In this document: piece by piece, positions 54,919 to 62,669 of the stretch
How the letters are laid out: every line of letters starts with the position of its first letter
How positions within the stretch are numbered: the first letter of the stretch is position 1
NCBI GenBank assembly: GCA_937951625.1
Contig: CALFBP010000025.1
Span: forward strand, 38,034 to 102,033
DNA from: an uncultured Thermoguttaceae bacterium
GTDB taxonomy: Bacteria > Planctomycetota > Planctomycetia > Pirellulales > Thermoguttaceae
DNA: 64,000 nucleotides
Direction: 5' to 3'
The notes under the pieces: model-generated
What the model saw: only the letters and a program-made list of their open reading frames with translations
The model's database searches: none
What the model was told of the DNA's origin: nothing
Translations under genes and position numbers: made by a program

Positions 54919-55983
54919 CTATTGGGCGTCAGGGGCCGATTGCATCTCGCCGGTGAGGTCCTCCAAGGCTCGCCTGGCGTCGCGGGCCCGATCTTCCTTC
55001 TTCAGCGCGGTGAAAACCTCGACGAGGTGGGCGAGGGCTTCGGCGTGGGCGTCCCGGTTCTGGAAGTACATCGTGTCGACTCGCAGGAGAGCGAACATGG
55101 CGTCCTCCAGGCGTCCGGCCTTTTGATGCGCGATGCCCAACACCAGAAAAGCTTGGCCGAGCAGGTCGGTGTCTTCTGAATCCGCCTTGGCAATCACGTC
55201 GTTGGCGAGCGGAAGGGCCTCGTCGGGCTTGCCGAGTTGGATCAGGCAACGCGCCTTGCCGATGAAGGCGAGTGACTGTTGCGCGGCAACCCGCTTTCCC
55301 GCCACCTTTGCATCGATCACGTGCTGGAAAAATTTGAGGGCCTCTTGGGGTTTTTTTTCGGCCAACAGGAGTTGGCCCATGGCGGCGGAGGCCCGCAACT
55401 TGTACTCGGGCCAAGGCGCCTTGCCCACGCGCTCGTAGTATTCCCTCGCCCCGGCATACTGGCCCAAGGCTGCCAACAAGTCGCCTACCACTGCGCAGGC
55501 TTCCAAGTGATGATAATTGTTTGCATGGTTTGTGAGAAAGGCCCGCATCCGCTTACCGGCTTCGCGGATGTCCAGATCGCCTCTCAAGGCCAATTTGGCG
55601 TCGCTCAGCGCGGCATAGAACTCAATATCTTGGAGGACTTCTGCACGTTCGATTTCGTCCGTCTTGATGTTTTCCAGGGCCTTGCTGGCCTCCTCGTAAA
55701 GCTCCGCGGCGACCGCATCTCGGGCCCGGCGAAGCAAGGCCGGTTCTTCCTCGAAACTGATCCACTCGATCTGGTTAACAGGAATCGTCTTGCTGCTCCC
55801 GTCCTGCGAGACGGTGACCTCCAAAGGCGTCATGGCCGATACCCGGCCCTCGACCTTACCGTCCACGGTCTTCACGATGTCGGCGACGGTCATTCCCACG
55901 ACCTGAACCGTCAAGACGAACGTTGCGATCCGCGTCAGCGTGCTCACCTTCCCACTCCTCCGCGTCGGCATTTGCAATCTCAA
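54919..55983 (-). CDS. Exported tetratricopeptide repeat protein
   Basis: A 354-residue exported protein. The signal peptide lies in TRIATFVLTVQVVGMTVAD. A short beta domain (VKTVDGKVEGRVSAMTPLEVTVS and IPVNQIEWISFE) of a kind often seen before TPRs in planctomycetes follows. Then come TPR-like helix pairs from about residue 80 to 340 (AELYEEASKALENI, YAGAREYYERVGK, PQEALKFFQHVID, CLIQLGKPDEALPLAND, IAHQKAGRLEDAMFALLRV, HLVEVFTALKKEDRARDARRAL). It likely acts as a scaffold in the periplasm. No obvious ribosome binding site. Confidence 0.82.
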   Translation of the reverse strand: MRLQMPTRRSGKVSTLTRIATFVLTVQVVGMTVADIVKTVDGKVEGRVSAMTPLEVTVSQDGSSKTIPVNQIEWISFEEEPALLRRARDAVAAELYEEASKALENIKTDEIERAEVLQDIEFYAALSDAKLALRGDLDIREAGKRMRAFLTNHANNYHHLEACAVVGDLLAALGQYAGAREYYERVGKAPWPEYKLRASAAMGQLLLAEKKPQEALKFFQHVIDAKVAGKRVAAQQSLAFIGKARCLIQLGKPDEALPLANDVIAKADSEDTDLLGQAFLVLGIAHQKAGRLEDAMFALLRVDTMYFQNRDAHAEALAHLVEVFTALKKEDRARDARRALEDLTGEMQSAPDAQ

Positions 55984-56468
55984 GAAATGGGGGACGCTTT
56001 GAAAAGACCGAGACTCATGCGCAGCGCTCCTCTGACGAGGTGAGCCAACCCTCGGTCTCCAGCCGCCAAACCAATTTTCGGCGACTGGAGCGGGTTGGCC
56101 AGCGATGGCATCGGCCTTTTGCCCCCGCGGCGGCCTCGCATTCCCGCGAACCTCGCGGCCGCTTGGCCGGATTTTCCATGCCGCCCGATCCGCTCAGTGT
56201 ACCATCCCTGACGCGTGCGAGGCAATCGGCGGTCTTTGGTCGGGCTCACCTGGGGGCAGCGAGAACGGTGTCGAAACGAAGATCGGGATGAGAAAGTGCG
56301 AGCGGTTTTCGGCTTTCTTTCCTCCAACCCGGATGCGCCGATCTACCACAGACGGGCCGTGTATTGTGTATCATCGTTGGAAGCCATTGCGGGGGAACCC
56401 CCTGCGAAACGACGACGCAGAGGATACGTTCGTAGTATAATGGGAACGATTATGGGGAGGTGCGGATT
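55984..56468. other. Divergent intergenic region before hemX-hemA
   Basis: About 480 bases between divergent genes, with no gene seen. A TATAAT box at 56436-56441, followed by the GGGGAGG ribosome binding site at 56454-56460, marks the hemX promoter and leader. Confidence 0.45.
56412..56441 (+). promoter_or_regulatory. Probable hemX promoter
   Basis: A perfect TATAAT at 56436-56441. The -35 is weak (ACGACG at 56412-56417, 18-base spacing). The transcript would start about ten bases later and have a very short leader with GGGGAGG at 56454-56460. Confidence 0.4.
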
Positions 56469-57377
56469 TTGTCGGGGGTAAGCATCATCTGTTTTGCCGC
56501 CAGTTACGCGGTGGCCTTGGCCCTGGAACTGACACGGCTGCTATTTCGCAGTGGGGTTCGCGGGGCCATCATGCTGGCATTTGGCGTTGCGGGGTTGTTC
56601 GCCCACACGCTTTACCTGTTTTACCGCGTCGTGGAGTCCTATCAGTCTGCCGGCGCGCTGGGGGGGCCTTTCGCTAGTCAGAAGGAGTGGTACCTGATCG
56701 CCGCCTGGCTGTTGGCGATCATCTATCTCTACCTGACCTGTTATCACGCCAAAGTACCGTTTGGGCTCTTCCTGTTGCCGCTGGTGTTGGGGCTGATTGG
56801 GGTCGGCGTGTTCGTGGCCGATCCTCGGCCCATGGGCCGGGAGCCCGCGTCGGCCGTTTGGGGGCTGGTCCATGGGACGTCGCTCCTTTTGGCCACGGTG
56901 GCGGTGCTGGTGGCGTTCGTGGCCGGCTTGATGTACTTGGGTCAGGACTGGCGGCTGAAGACCAAGGCGGCGATTTCTTCCGGCTTGCGTTTTCCTAGCC
57001 TGGAACGACTCCAACAGCTCAACAGCCGCAGCTTGGTGATCGCGCTGATCATGCTGGGCGTGGGCATTTTGTCGGGCGTGGCCTTGAACTTCACACGCTC
57101 GCCTGGCCAACCGCCGCTTCCCTGGAACGATCCCGTCGTGTTGGTCACCATCTCCATGTTTGTCTGGCTGTTGCTGACAGGGGTGGTTGGGGCGGCGTAT
57201 CGGCCCGCACGCAAAGGGCGGAGGGTCATCTATTTCACCTTGGTGAGCTTCGTGTTCTTGGTGATTGCCCTGTGGAGCGTGCTAAGCAATATGACGCAGC
57301 ATCTGGGGCGAGGGGGATGGCGAAGCGGCGGGACAGGCCGCACCGCTGGTGTGGTTCATCGCCTCTCGATCGGGTAG
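56469..57377 (+). CDS. HemX/CcsA-type cytochrome c assembly membrane protein
   Basis: A ~302-residue membrane protein of the CcsA/HemX (cytochrome c assembly) family with eight predicted helices. It includes HTLYLFYRVVES, ASQKEWYLIAAWLLAIIYLYLTCYH, VWGLVHGTSLLLATVAVLVAFVAGLMYLGQDWRLK and TGVVGAAYR. The His residues in HTLYLF, in CYH and in LVHGT are candidate haem ligands; the WAWDxxE tryptophan-rich motif of true CcsA is not clear. Its place directly before hemA is the classical hemX arrangement, where it influences HemA level. The ribosome binding site GGGGAGG at 56454-56460 is eight bases from TTG 56469, and less well placed for GTG 56460, so I chose the TTG. Confidence 0.82.
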   Translation: MSGVSIICFAASYAVALALELTRLLFRSGVRGAIMLAFGVAGLFAHTLYLFYRVVESYQSAGALGGPFASQKEWYLIAAWLLAIIYLYLTCYHAKVPFGLFLLPLVLGLIGVGVFVADPRPMGREPASAVWGLVHGTSLLLATVAVLVAFVAGLMYLGQDWRLKTKAAISSGLRFPSLERLQQLNSRSLVIALIMLGVGILSGVALNFTRSPGQPPLPWNDPVVLVTISMFVWLLLTGVVGAAYRPARKGRRVIYFTLVSFVFLVIALWSVLSNMTQHLGRGGWRSGGTGRTAGVVHRLSIG

Positions 57378-57389
57378 GGAAAGCCTGGC

Positions 57390-58661
57390 ATGAATGTGCA
57401 TGTGGTTGGGTGCAATCACCGCAGCGCGTCGATCGCGGTTCGCGAGCGCCTGGCGTTCAGCACGGAGCAGGCTCGGACGGCATTGCGCGAGTTCCGCGAT
57501 CGCTTTCCCGGCGTCGAGGCGGTCCTGCTCTCGACCTGCAATCGGATCGAGTTCTACACGGCGGCCGAAACGGATTCCAGCCCCTCCCTGGAACAAGTGG
57601 CCGGGTTTCTAGCTCGATTCCACGGCCAGGATTTGAAGGAAATCTTGCCGCTGCTTTACGAGTATCACGGCGACGCGGCGATCCGGCACCTGTTCTCGGT
57701 TGCTTCGAGCCTCGACAGCATGGTAGTCGGCGAGCCGCAGATTCCCTTTCAGGTGAAGCAAGCGTACCAGGTGGCGGTCGAGTCGCAGACGGCCGGTCCG
57801 CTGCTGCACACGGCCTTCCAGACCGCCTTGAAAGTCGCCCGACGGGTGGCCAGCGAAACCACCATCCAACAGCGGCGCGTGAGCATTCCTAGCGTGGCCG
57901 TGAGCGACTTCGCTCGGCAAATCTTCGAGCGCTTCGATGACAAACGGGTGCTGGTCATCGGGGCTGGGGAAATGGCCGAGGAGACCATCCGCTACCTTCG
58001 CGCGGAGGGGGCGGGTGACATCACGATCGTCAACCGCAGCGCGGAGCGGGCGAAGGAATTGGCGCACCGGACGGGAGGACGGCCCCTTGCCTGGGAGGCC
58101 TTGCCGCAGGCCCTCGCCACCGCCGACGTGGTCGTCAGCACGACCGGCGCCGAGGAGCCGATCATGACCGTGCAACGCTTCGCCGAAATCGAGGCCCTCC
58201 GCGACCAACGGCCCTTGTTCATCCTCGACTTGGCCGTGCCCCGCGACTTCGATCCCGCCATTGCCGATCGACCCGAGGTCTACCTCTACTCCGTCGATGA
58301 TCTCCGCGAGGTGTGCGAGCGGAACCGCGCGGAGCGCGACAAGGAGCTGCCCAAGGCACGCAAGATCATCGACGAAGAAACGCTGCGCTTCGCGGCCGAT
58401 TGGCGCCACCGCGCGACCGGTGCTGTGATCCAACAGCTCCGCGCGGACTGGGAATCAATCAAGGAGGAGGAACTCCGCCGCCTCTTCCAAAGACTCTCGC
58501 AACTGGACGAACGAGGCCGGGAGGAGGTCCGGCAATCCTTCCACCGCCTCTTGAACAAGCTCCTCCACCCGCCCATGGAATCCCTGCGGGACGAGGCCCG
58601 CCATGGATTTCCGCAGGCGCTGTTGGATGCCCTCTCCAAGCTGTTTCAGCTCAAGGATTAA
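57390..58661 (+). CDS. hemA: Glutamyl-tRNA reductase
   Basis: First enzyme of C5-pathway tetrapyrrole synthesis; it reduces glutamyl-tRNA to glutamate-1-semialdehyde with NADPH. The 423-residue protein has the catalytic STCNRIEFY motif with Cys50, the substrate loop SLDSMVVGEPQI, the GxGxM Rossmann fold VLVIGAGEMAEETI, TIVNRSAERA, DLAVPRDFDP and a C-terminal dimerisation helix (LRRLFQRLSQLDERGREEV). All family features are complete. It is 12 bases after hemX and probably translated from the same mRNA. Its stop codon overlaps the stop of the convergent acyl-CoA synthetase gene by four bases. Confidence 0.96.
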   Translation: MNVHVVGCNHRSASIAVRERLAFSTEQARTALREFRDRFPGVEAVLLSTCNRIEFYTAAETDSSPSLEQVAGFLARFHGQDLKEILPLLYEYHGDAAIRHLFSVASSLDSMVVGEPQIPFQVKQAYQVAVESQTAGPLLHTAFQTALKVARRVASETTIQQRRVSIPSVAVSDFARQIFERFDDKRVLVIGAGEMAEETIRYLRAEGAGDITIVNRSAERAKELAHRTGGRPLAWEALPQALATADVVVSTTGAEEPIMTVQRFAEIEALRDQRPLFILDLAVPRDFDPAIADRPEVYLYSVDDLREVCERNRAERDKELPKARKIIDEETLRFAADWRHRATGAVIQQLRADWESIKEEELRRLFQRLSQLDERGREEVRQSFHRLLNKLLHPPMESLRDEARHGFPQALLDALSKLFQLKD

Positions 58662-61342
58662 AGGTCCTTGCTTGCTAGCAGCACGTCGCCTTCCCGACTT
58701 TCGTCGATGGTGAAGCCGCGGTTGCGGAACAACCCGCGGGCGCGGACATTGTCCTTGGTCGTCTCGGCCACCACGCGGCGGATTCCCCATCGCTTGGCGA
58801 CTTCCAGGCAGTAGTCGGTCAACAAGGCCCCGACGCCGTGCCCTTGCCACTGGTCCGCCACGATCACCCCGTATTCCGCCGTATGGTGATCGACGTCGGC
58901 CACCAGGCGGCCCACTCCGATCAACTTCCGATCCCCGTTTTGTCCCACCTCGGCCACGATGGCCATCTCGCGGTCGTAGTCGATGAAGCAGAATCGCGAG
59001 GCCATTTCGTGGGTCGTGCTCTTGAACAGATACCGGAAGCGGAACCGGATCGTCTCGGTCGAGCAACTGGCCACCAGATCATGCCAGAGCGGTTCGTCCT
59101 CGGGTTTGACGGGACGAAGCACGACCTTGGAGCCGTCCTTCATCTGGCGCTCGGTAACGAATTCCTCGGGATAGGGGCGGATCGCCAGGTGCTGATAAGG
59201 CCGGACCGCGTGCGCGGCGAGTTCACGGTCCACGACCACGCGGGCGTCCAGCGCGATCACATCGTCGGGAGTTACCAGCAACGGATTGACGTCCAGTTCC
59301 TTGATTTCCGGGTAATCGGCAACCAAGTAGGAGAAGCGCATGAGGATCTCGATCAACCGGTCGATGTTGGCCCCAGGCCGACCCCGGTAACCACGCAGCA
59401 AGGGCCAGGATTTGAGCGATTCCAGGGCGCGGCGGGCGAGCGACTCGTTCAGCGGCGGCAACGCCAAGGCCCGGTCGCGGAACACCTCGGCCGCCACCCC
59501 GCCCATGCCCACCATGATCACCGCGCCGAACACCGGGTCTTTCTTGGTGCCCAGGATCAGCTCGAAGCTGACGGGATAGCTGACCATTTTCTGCACGGTC
59601 ACGCCGACGATTTCGGCGTCGGGCCGCTTTTCCGCGGCCGTCTTGACGATGCGTTCGAAGGCCTGCCGCACGGCCGCGTCGTTGCTCAGGTTCAACACCA
59701 CCCCGCCCACGTCCGTCTTGTGCGTGATCTGCGGCGAATGGATCTTCAGCACGACGGGATAGCCGCACCGCCGGGCGACTTCCACGGCCTCGTCGGGCGA
59801 GCGGGCCAAGTAGGGCTTGGTGACCGGGATTTCGTAGGCCTCCAGGAAGGCCTTGGAAAGATTCTCCGAAAGCACCTCGTTCCCCTCGGTGAAGATCGTG
59901 TCGAACACCCGCCGCAACCGCTGGCGGTCGAGGGTGAACGACATGGGCAGGTCGCGGGGGGTCTCGTGGAGGGTGGTCAGGTTTCGGGCATAGGACACCA
60001 GGTGCATGAAGGCCCGAACCGCCTTTTCCGGCGTGCGATACGTGGGAATGCCTGCCTGATTCAAAATGCTGGCCCCCTCCGCGACGCTCTCCCCGCCCAT
60101 CCACGCGGCCAACACAGGTTTATGCACCCCGCGCACCGTCTCGCCAATCGCTCTGGCCGTGCCCGTCGCATCGGTCATCGCCTGCGGCGTAAGGATCACT
60201 AGCACGGCGTCCACCCCTTTGTCGGCCAAGGCGATCTCCACCGCCTTGGCGAAGCGTTCCGGCGGGGCGTCGCCCAACACGTCGATCGGGTTGTTATGCG
60301 ACCAGAACGGCGGCAGGATCGCGTTCAGCTTGGCGATCGTCTCCTCGGAAAGCTGGGCCAGCTCCCCGTTGCGCTCGATCAACGCGTCGGTCGTCATCAC
60401 GCCCGGTCCGCCCGCGTTGGTCACGATCGCCAGCCGATCGCCCTTGGGGGGCTGTTGCCGGGCAAGGATTTCGGCGCAATCGAACATGTCTTCGATTTGG
60501 AAAATCCGCTCGATGCCCGCGCGTTGGAATGCGGCCTCGTACACCGCGTCCACCCCGGCCATCGCCCCCGTGTGCGAGGCCGCTGCCTGCGCCGACTCGG
60601 CAAATCGGCCTGCCTTGTAGGCCACGATCGGTTTGCTGCGAGCGAAGGCGCGGGTCGCGGACATGAACTCGCGGGCCTCGCTGATCGATTCGATGTAAAG
60701 GATGATCGACTGCGTGTCGGAGGCCGAGCCGAAATAGTCGATCAAGTCGCCCATGCTCACGTCGAGCATGTTCCCCACCGAAACAAAGTACGAAAACCCG
60801 ATCCCCTCGTCGATCGCCCAATCCAGCACGGAGGTGCAGAGGGCGCCCGATTGCGAAATGAAACCGATGTGCCCCTGCTTGGGCGTGGCCGCGGCGAAGC
60901 TGGCATTGAGATGAATCTTCGGAACGATGATCCCCAAACAGTTCGGCCCGAGAATCCGCATCCCCTCGAACTTCGCCTGTTCTTCCAAAACTTGCTTTTC
61001 CAGCTTGCGGCCCTCTTCCCCAATCTCTCGAAAGCCTGCCGAGATGATGACCAGCCCTCGCGTCCCTGCCTCGCCCAACTCCCGAACTAGTCCGGGAACG
61101 GTTGCTGCGGGGGTACAAATGACCGCCAAATCCGGGGGATGAGGTAACGACTTGACATCGGGAAAGGCCTGGATACCCTGGACCGACTCCCGCCTCGCAT
61201 TCACCGGGTACACCACCCCGGCAAAGCCCGAGCCAATTAGATTCCGTAGCACCGTGTATCCGACACTCGAGGGGGTATCGCTGGCACCAATTACCGCAAC
61301 CCGTTTGGGGTTGAAAATCTTATCCAAATTCAGAATGCTCAC
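58658..61342 (-). CDS. Acyl-CoA synthetase (NDP-forming)/GNAT fusion, Pat-type protein acetyltransferase
   Basis: A ~894-residue fusion. The CoA-binding domain is FNPKRVAVIGASDTPSSVGYTVLRNL; the succinyl-CoA-ligase-like domains follow with GPNCLGIIVP, GFISQSGALCTSVLDWA and SHTGAMAGVDAVYEAAFQRAGIERI. An ATP-grasp domain has GYPVVLKIHSPQITHKTDVGGV and FGAVIMVGMGGVAAEVF. The C-terminal GNAT domain has VVLRPVKPEDEPLWHDLV and VADQWQGHGVGALLTDYCLEVAKRWG. The layout is that of Pat/PatZ, which acetylates lysines such as that of acetyl-CoA synthetase. The His in SHTG seems retained, so synthetase activity may also remain. GTG 61342 is favoured over GTG 61375 because GGAG precedes it at normal spacing. 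Confidence 0.9.
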   Translation of the reverse strand: MSILNLDKIFNPKRVAVIGASDTPSSVGYTVLRNLIGSGFAGVVYPVNARRESVQGIQAFPDVKSLPHPPDLAVICTPAATVPGLVRELGEAGTRGLVIISAGFREIGEEGRKLEKQVLEEQAKFEGMRILGPNCLGIIVPKIHLNASFAAATPKQGHIGFISQSGALCTSVLDWAIDEGIGFSYFVSVGNMLDVSMGDLIDYFGSASDTQSIILYIESISEAREFMSATRAFARSKPIVAYKAGRFAESAQAAASHTGAMAGVDAVYEAAFQRAGIERIFQIEDMFDCAEILARQQPPKGDRLAIVTNAGGPGVMTTDALIERNGELAQLSEETIAKLNAILPPFWSHNNPIDVLGDAPPERFAKAVEIALADKGVDAVLVILTPQAMTDATGTARAIGETVRGVHKPVLAAWMGGESVAEGASILNQAGIPTYRTPEKAVRAFMHLVSYARNLTTLHETPRDLPMSFTLDRQRLRRVFDTIFTEGNEVLSENLSKAFLEAYEIPVTKPYLARSPDEAVEVARRCGYPVVLKIHSPQITHKTDVGGVVLNLSNDAAVRQAFERIVKTAAEKRPDAEIVGVTVQKMVSYPVSFELILGTKKDPVFGAVIMVGMGGVAAEVFRDRALALPPLNESLARRALESLKSWPLLRGYRGRPGANIDRLIEILMRFSYLVADYPEIKELDVNPLLVTPDDVIALDARVVVDRELAAHAVRPYQHLAIRPYPEEFVTERQMKDGSKVVLRPVKPEDEPLWHDLVASCSTETIRFRFRYLFKSTTHEMASRFCFIDYDREMAIVAEVGQNGDRKLIGVGRLVADVDHHTAEYGVIVADQWQGHGVGALLTDYCLEVAKRWGIRRVVAETTKDNVRARGLFRNRGFTIDESREGDVLLASKDL

Positions 61343-61671
61343 GTCTTGCTCCAGTCGTTTAGAAAGTTGAAGCACTCTAGTATAGTATTTCGACGCAATC
61401 TACAGAAGCGTTAATAACTACGAAAATAGATTGGCTTACGAAGAAATTGCCGATTAGGTGGATGCGGAGGATTGAGAACTACGGTTGACCCATCGTAACT
61501 ACCCGATAGGTCGGTAAGAGGAAACCGTTTCGAGTGTATTAAGCGCGACCTCGCCAGGGTAGTTTTCGCGGATTCTGTACTCCCGAAGTAGGCTCCAAGT
61601 GGTTAGAATGGCCCCGCCGTCGTTGAGCGACACTCTTTCGGGTGGTAAATCGGTTGGGGAAGGGCCCTTGG
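61343..61671. other. Divergent intergenic region before the sigma-factor gene
   Basis: About 330 bases, less GC-rich than its flanks, between divergent genes. No gene or hairpin is seen. It must hold the start regions of both neighbours. Confidence 0.4.
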
Positions 61672-62301
61672 ATGGCGCACGGCGTCGATGAGGATCGCGA
61701 GCTGGTCCAACTGGCCCGTCGTGGCGATTTTGATGCCTTTGAGGAGCTCGTGTCGAAGTACGAGCGGCGACTGTTCTCGCTGGCCATGCGAATCGTTCGC
61801 CACCAGCACGACGCCGAGGAGGTGGTGCAGCAGACGTTCTTGAGCGTGATCGAGCACTTGGAGCAATTCCGGGAAGAGTCCACGTTTCACACCTGGCTGA
61901 CGCGGATCGCCACGAACCACGCCCTGGCCTTGCTCCGCAAGCGAGCCAACCGCGGTGCCTTGGAGTTCCGCGACGATCAGTCCTCGGAATCTTACGCGGA
62001 CATGCCCCTGCCGCAGTACATTGCCAAATGGCAGGAGTCGCCGGAGCAGTTGGCCCATCGTCGTGAGGTCGGCGAATTACTCCAGCAGGCCTTGGACGAA
62101 TTGGACGAGAAGTATCGGCTGGTGTTCCTGCTTCGTGACGTGGAGGGCCTTTCGACAAGCGAGGCGGCCGAGGCCCTGAACATCTCGGAGGCCAACGTGA
62201 AGGTTCGCTTGCTCCGCGCCCGGCTCATGCTCCGCGAACGCTTGACTAAGGTGTTTGGCGATCCGAGCACGCAGGTGATCCCAGACCACCGCCACGACTG
62301 A
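61672..62301 (+). CDS. ECF RNA polymerase sigma factor
   Basis: A 209-residue group IV sigma factor. Region 2 is LVQLARRGDFDAFEELVSKYERRLFSLAMRIVRHQHDAEEVVQQTFLSVIEHL through FHTWLTRIATNHALALLRKR (-10 recognition). Region 4 is LDELDEKYRLVFLLRDVEGLSTSEAAEALNISEANVKVRLLRARLML (-35 recognition). Region 3 is absent, as in ECF factors. The ATG at 61672 follows GGGGAAGGG at about nine bases; an in-frame GTG ten codons upstream lacks such a site. No anti-sigma gene follows directly; instead a REP-like hairpin does. The C-terminal HRHD tail is short and unusual. Confidence 0.93.
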   Translation: MAHGVDEDRELVQLARRGDFDAFEELVSKYERRLFSLAMRIVRHQHDAEEVVQQTFLSVIEHLEQFREESTFHTWLTRIATNHALALLRKRANRGALEFRDDQSSESYADMPLPQYIAKWQESPEQLAHRREVGELLQQALDELDEKYRLVFLLRDVEGLSTSEAAEALNISEANVKVRLLRARLMLRERLTKVFGDPSTQVIPDHRHD

Positions 62302-62669
62302 GTGGGGCGGAGAGCGGAAAGCGGGAGAAAAGGGGTCAGAACTATTTTCTTCCGTCCGTCGTGCCGAAAAATAGTTCTGACCCCTTTTCTGACCTGACCC
62401 CTGTTTTGGCCGCCTCGCCGACACCGCTTCCCGAAAGAGGGTACGTTACTGGTTATCCTGAGCACGATTCACACTGCTGGACAAGCCAGCGGTGGTATCC
62501 GTGCGCGCCCCATCGCGCCCGCCTGGAAAGCCGCGCTGCGTCGTCGCCGGCGGTCCTGGTGACAGTCAGCTTCGAGGCGGCTGCCACCTAAACACTCACC
62601 AAAGCCTTCACGCCCCTCCTGCGGCCACGACGCGGCGCGGCCCTTCAGGTTGCGAGGACCACTGACCGA
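62302..62669. other. Intergenic region with a palindromic REP-like element
   Basis: About 370 bases between the sigma-factor and sulfatase genes (convergent). It holds the long hairpin at 62328-62388 and no gene. Confidence 0.5.
62328..62388. repeat. Perfect 21-bp palindrome with a GGGGTCAGAACTATTTT arm (REP/RAYT-type)
   Basis: Arms 62328-62348 and 62368-62388 are exact inverted copies separated by a 19-base loop. The arm AAAAGGGGTCAGAACTATTTT is almost identical in kind to palindromes that REP-associated tyrosine transposases (RAYT) mobilise in planctomycetes and other bacteria, as I recall them. It could also act as a terminator in both directions for the convergent genes. Confidence 0.8.
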
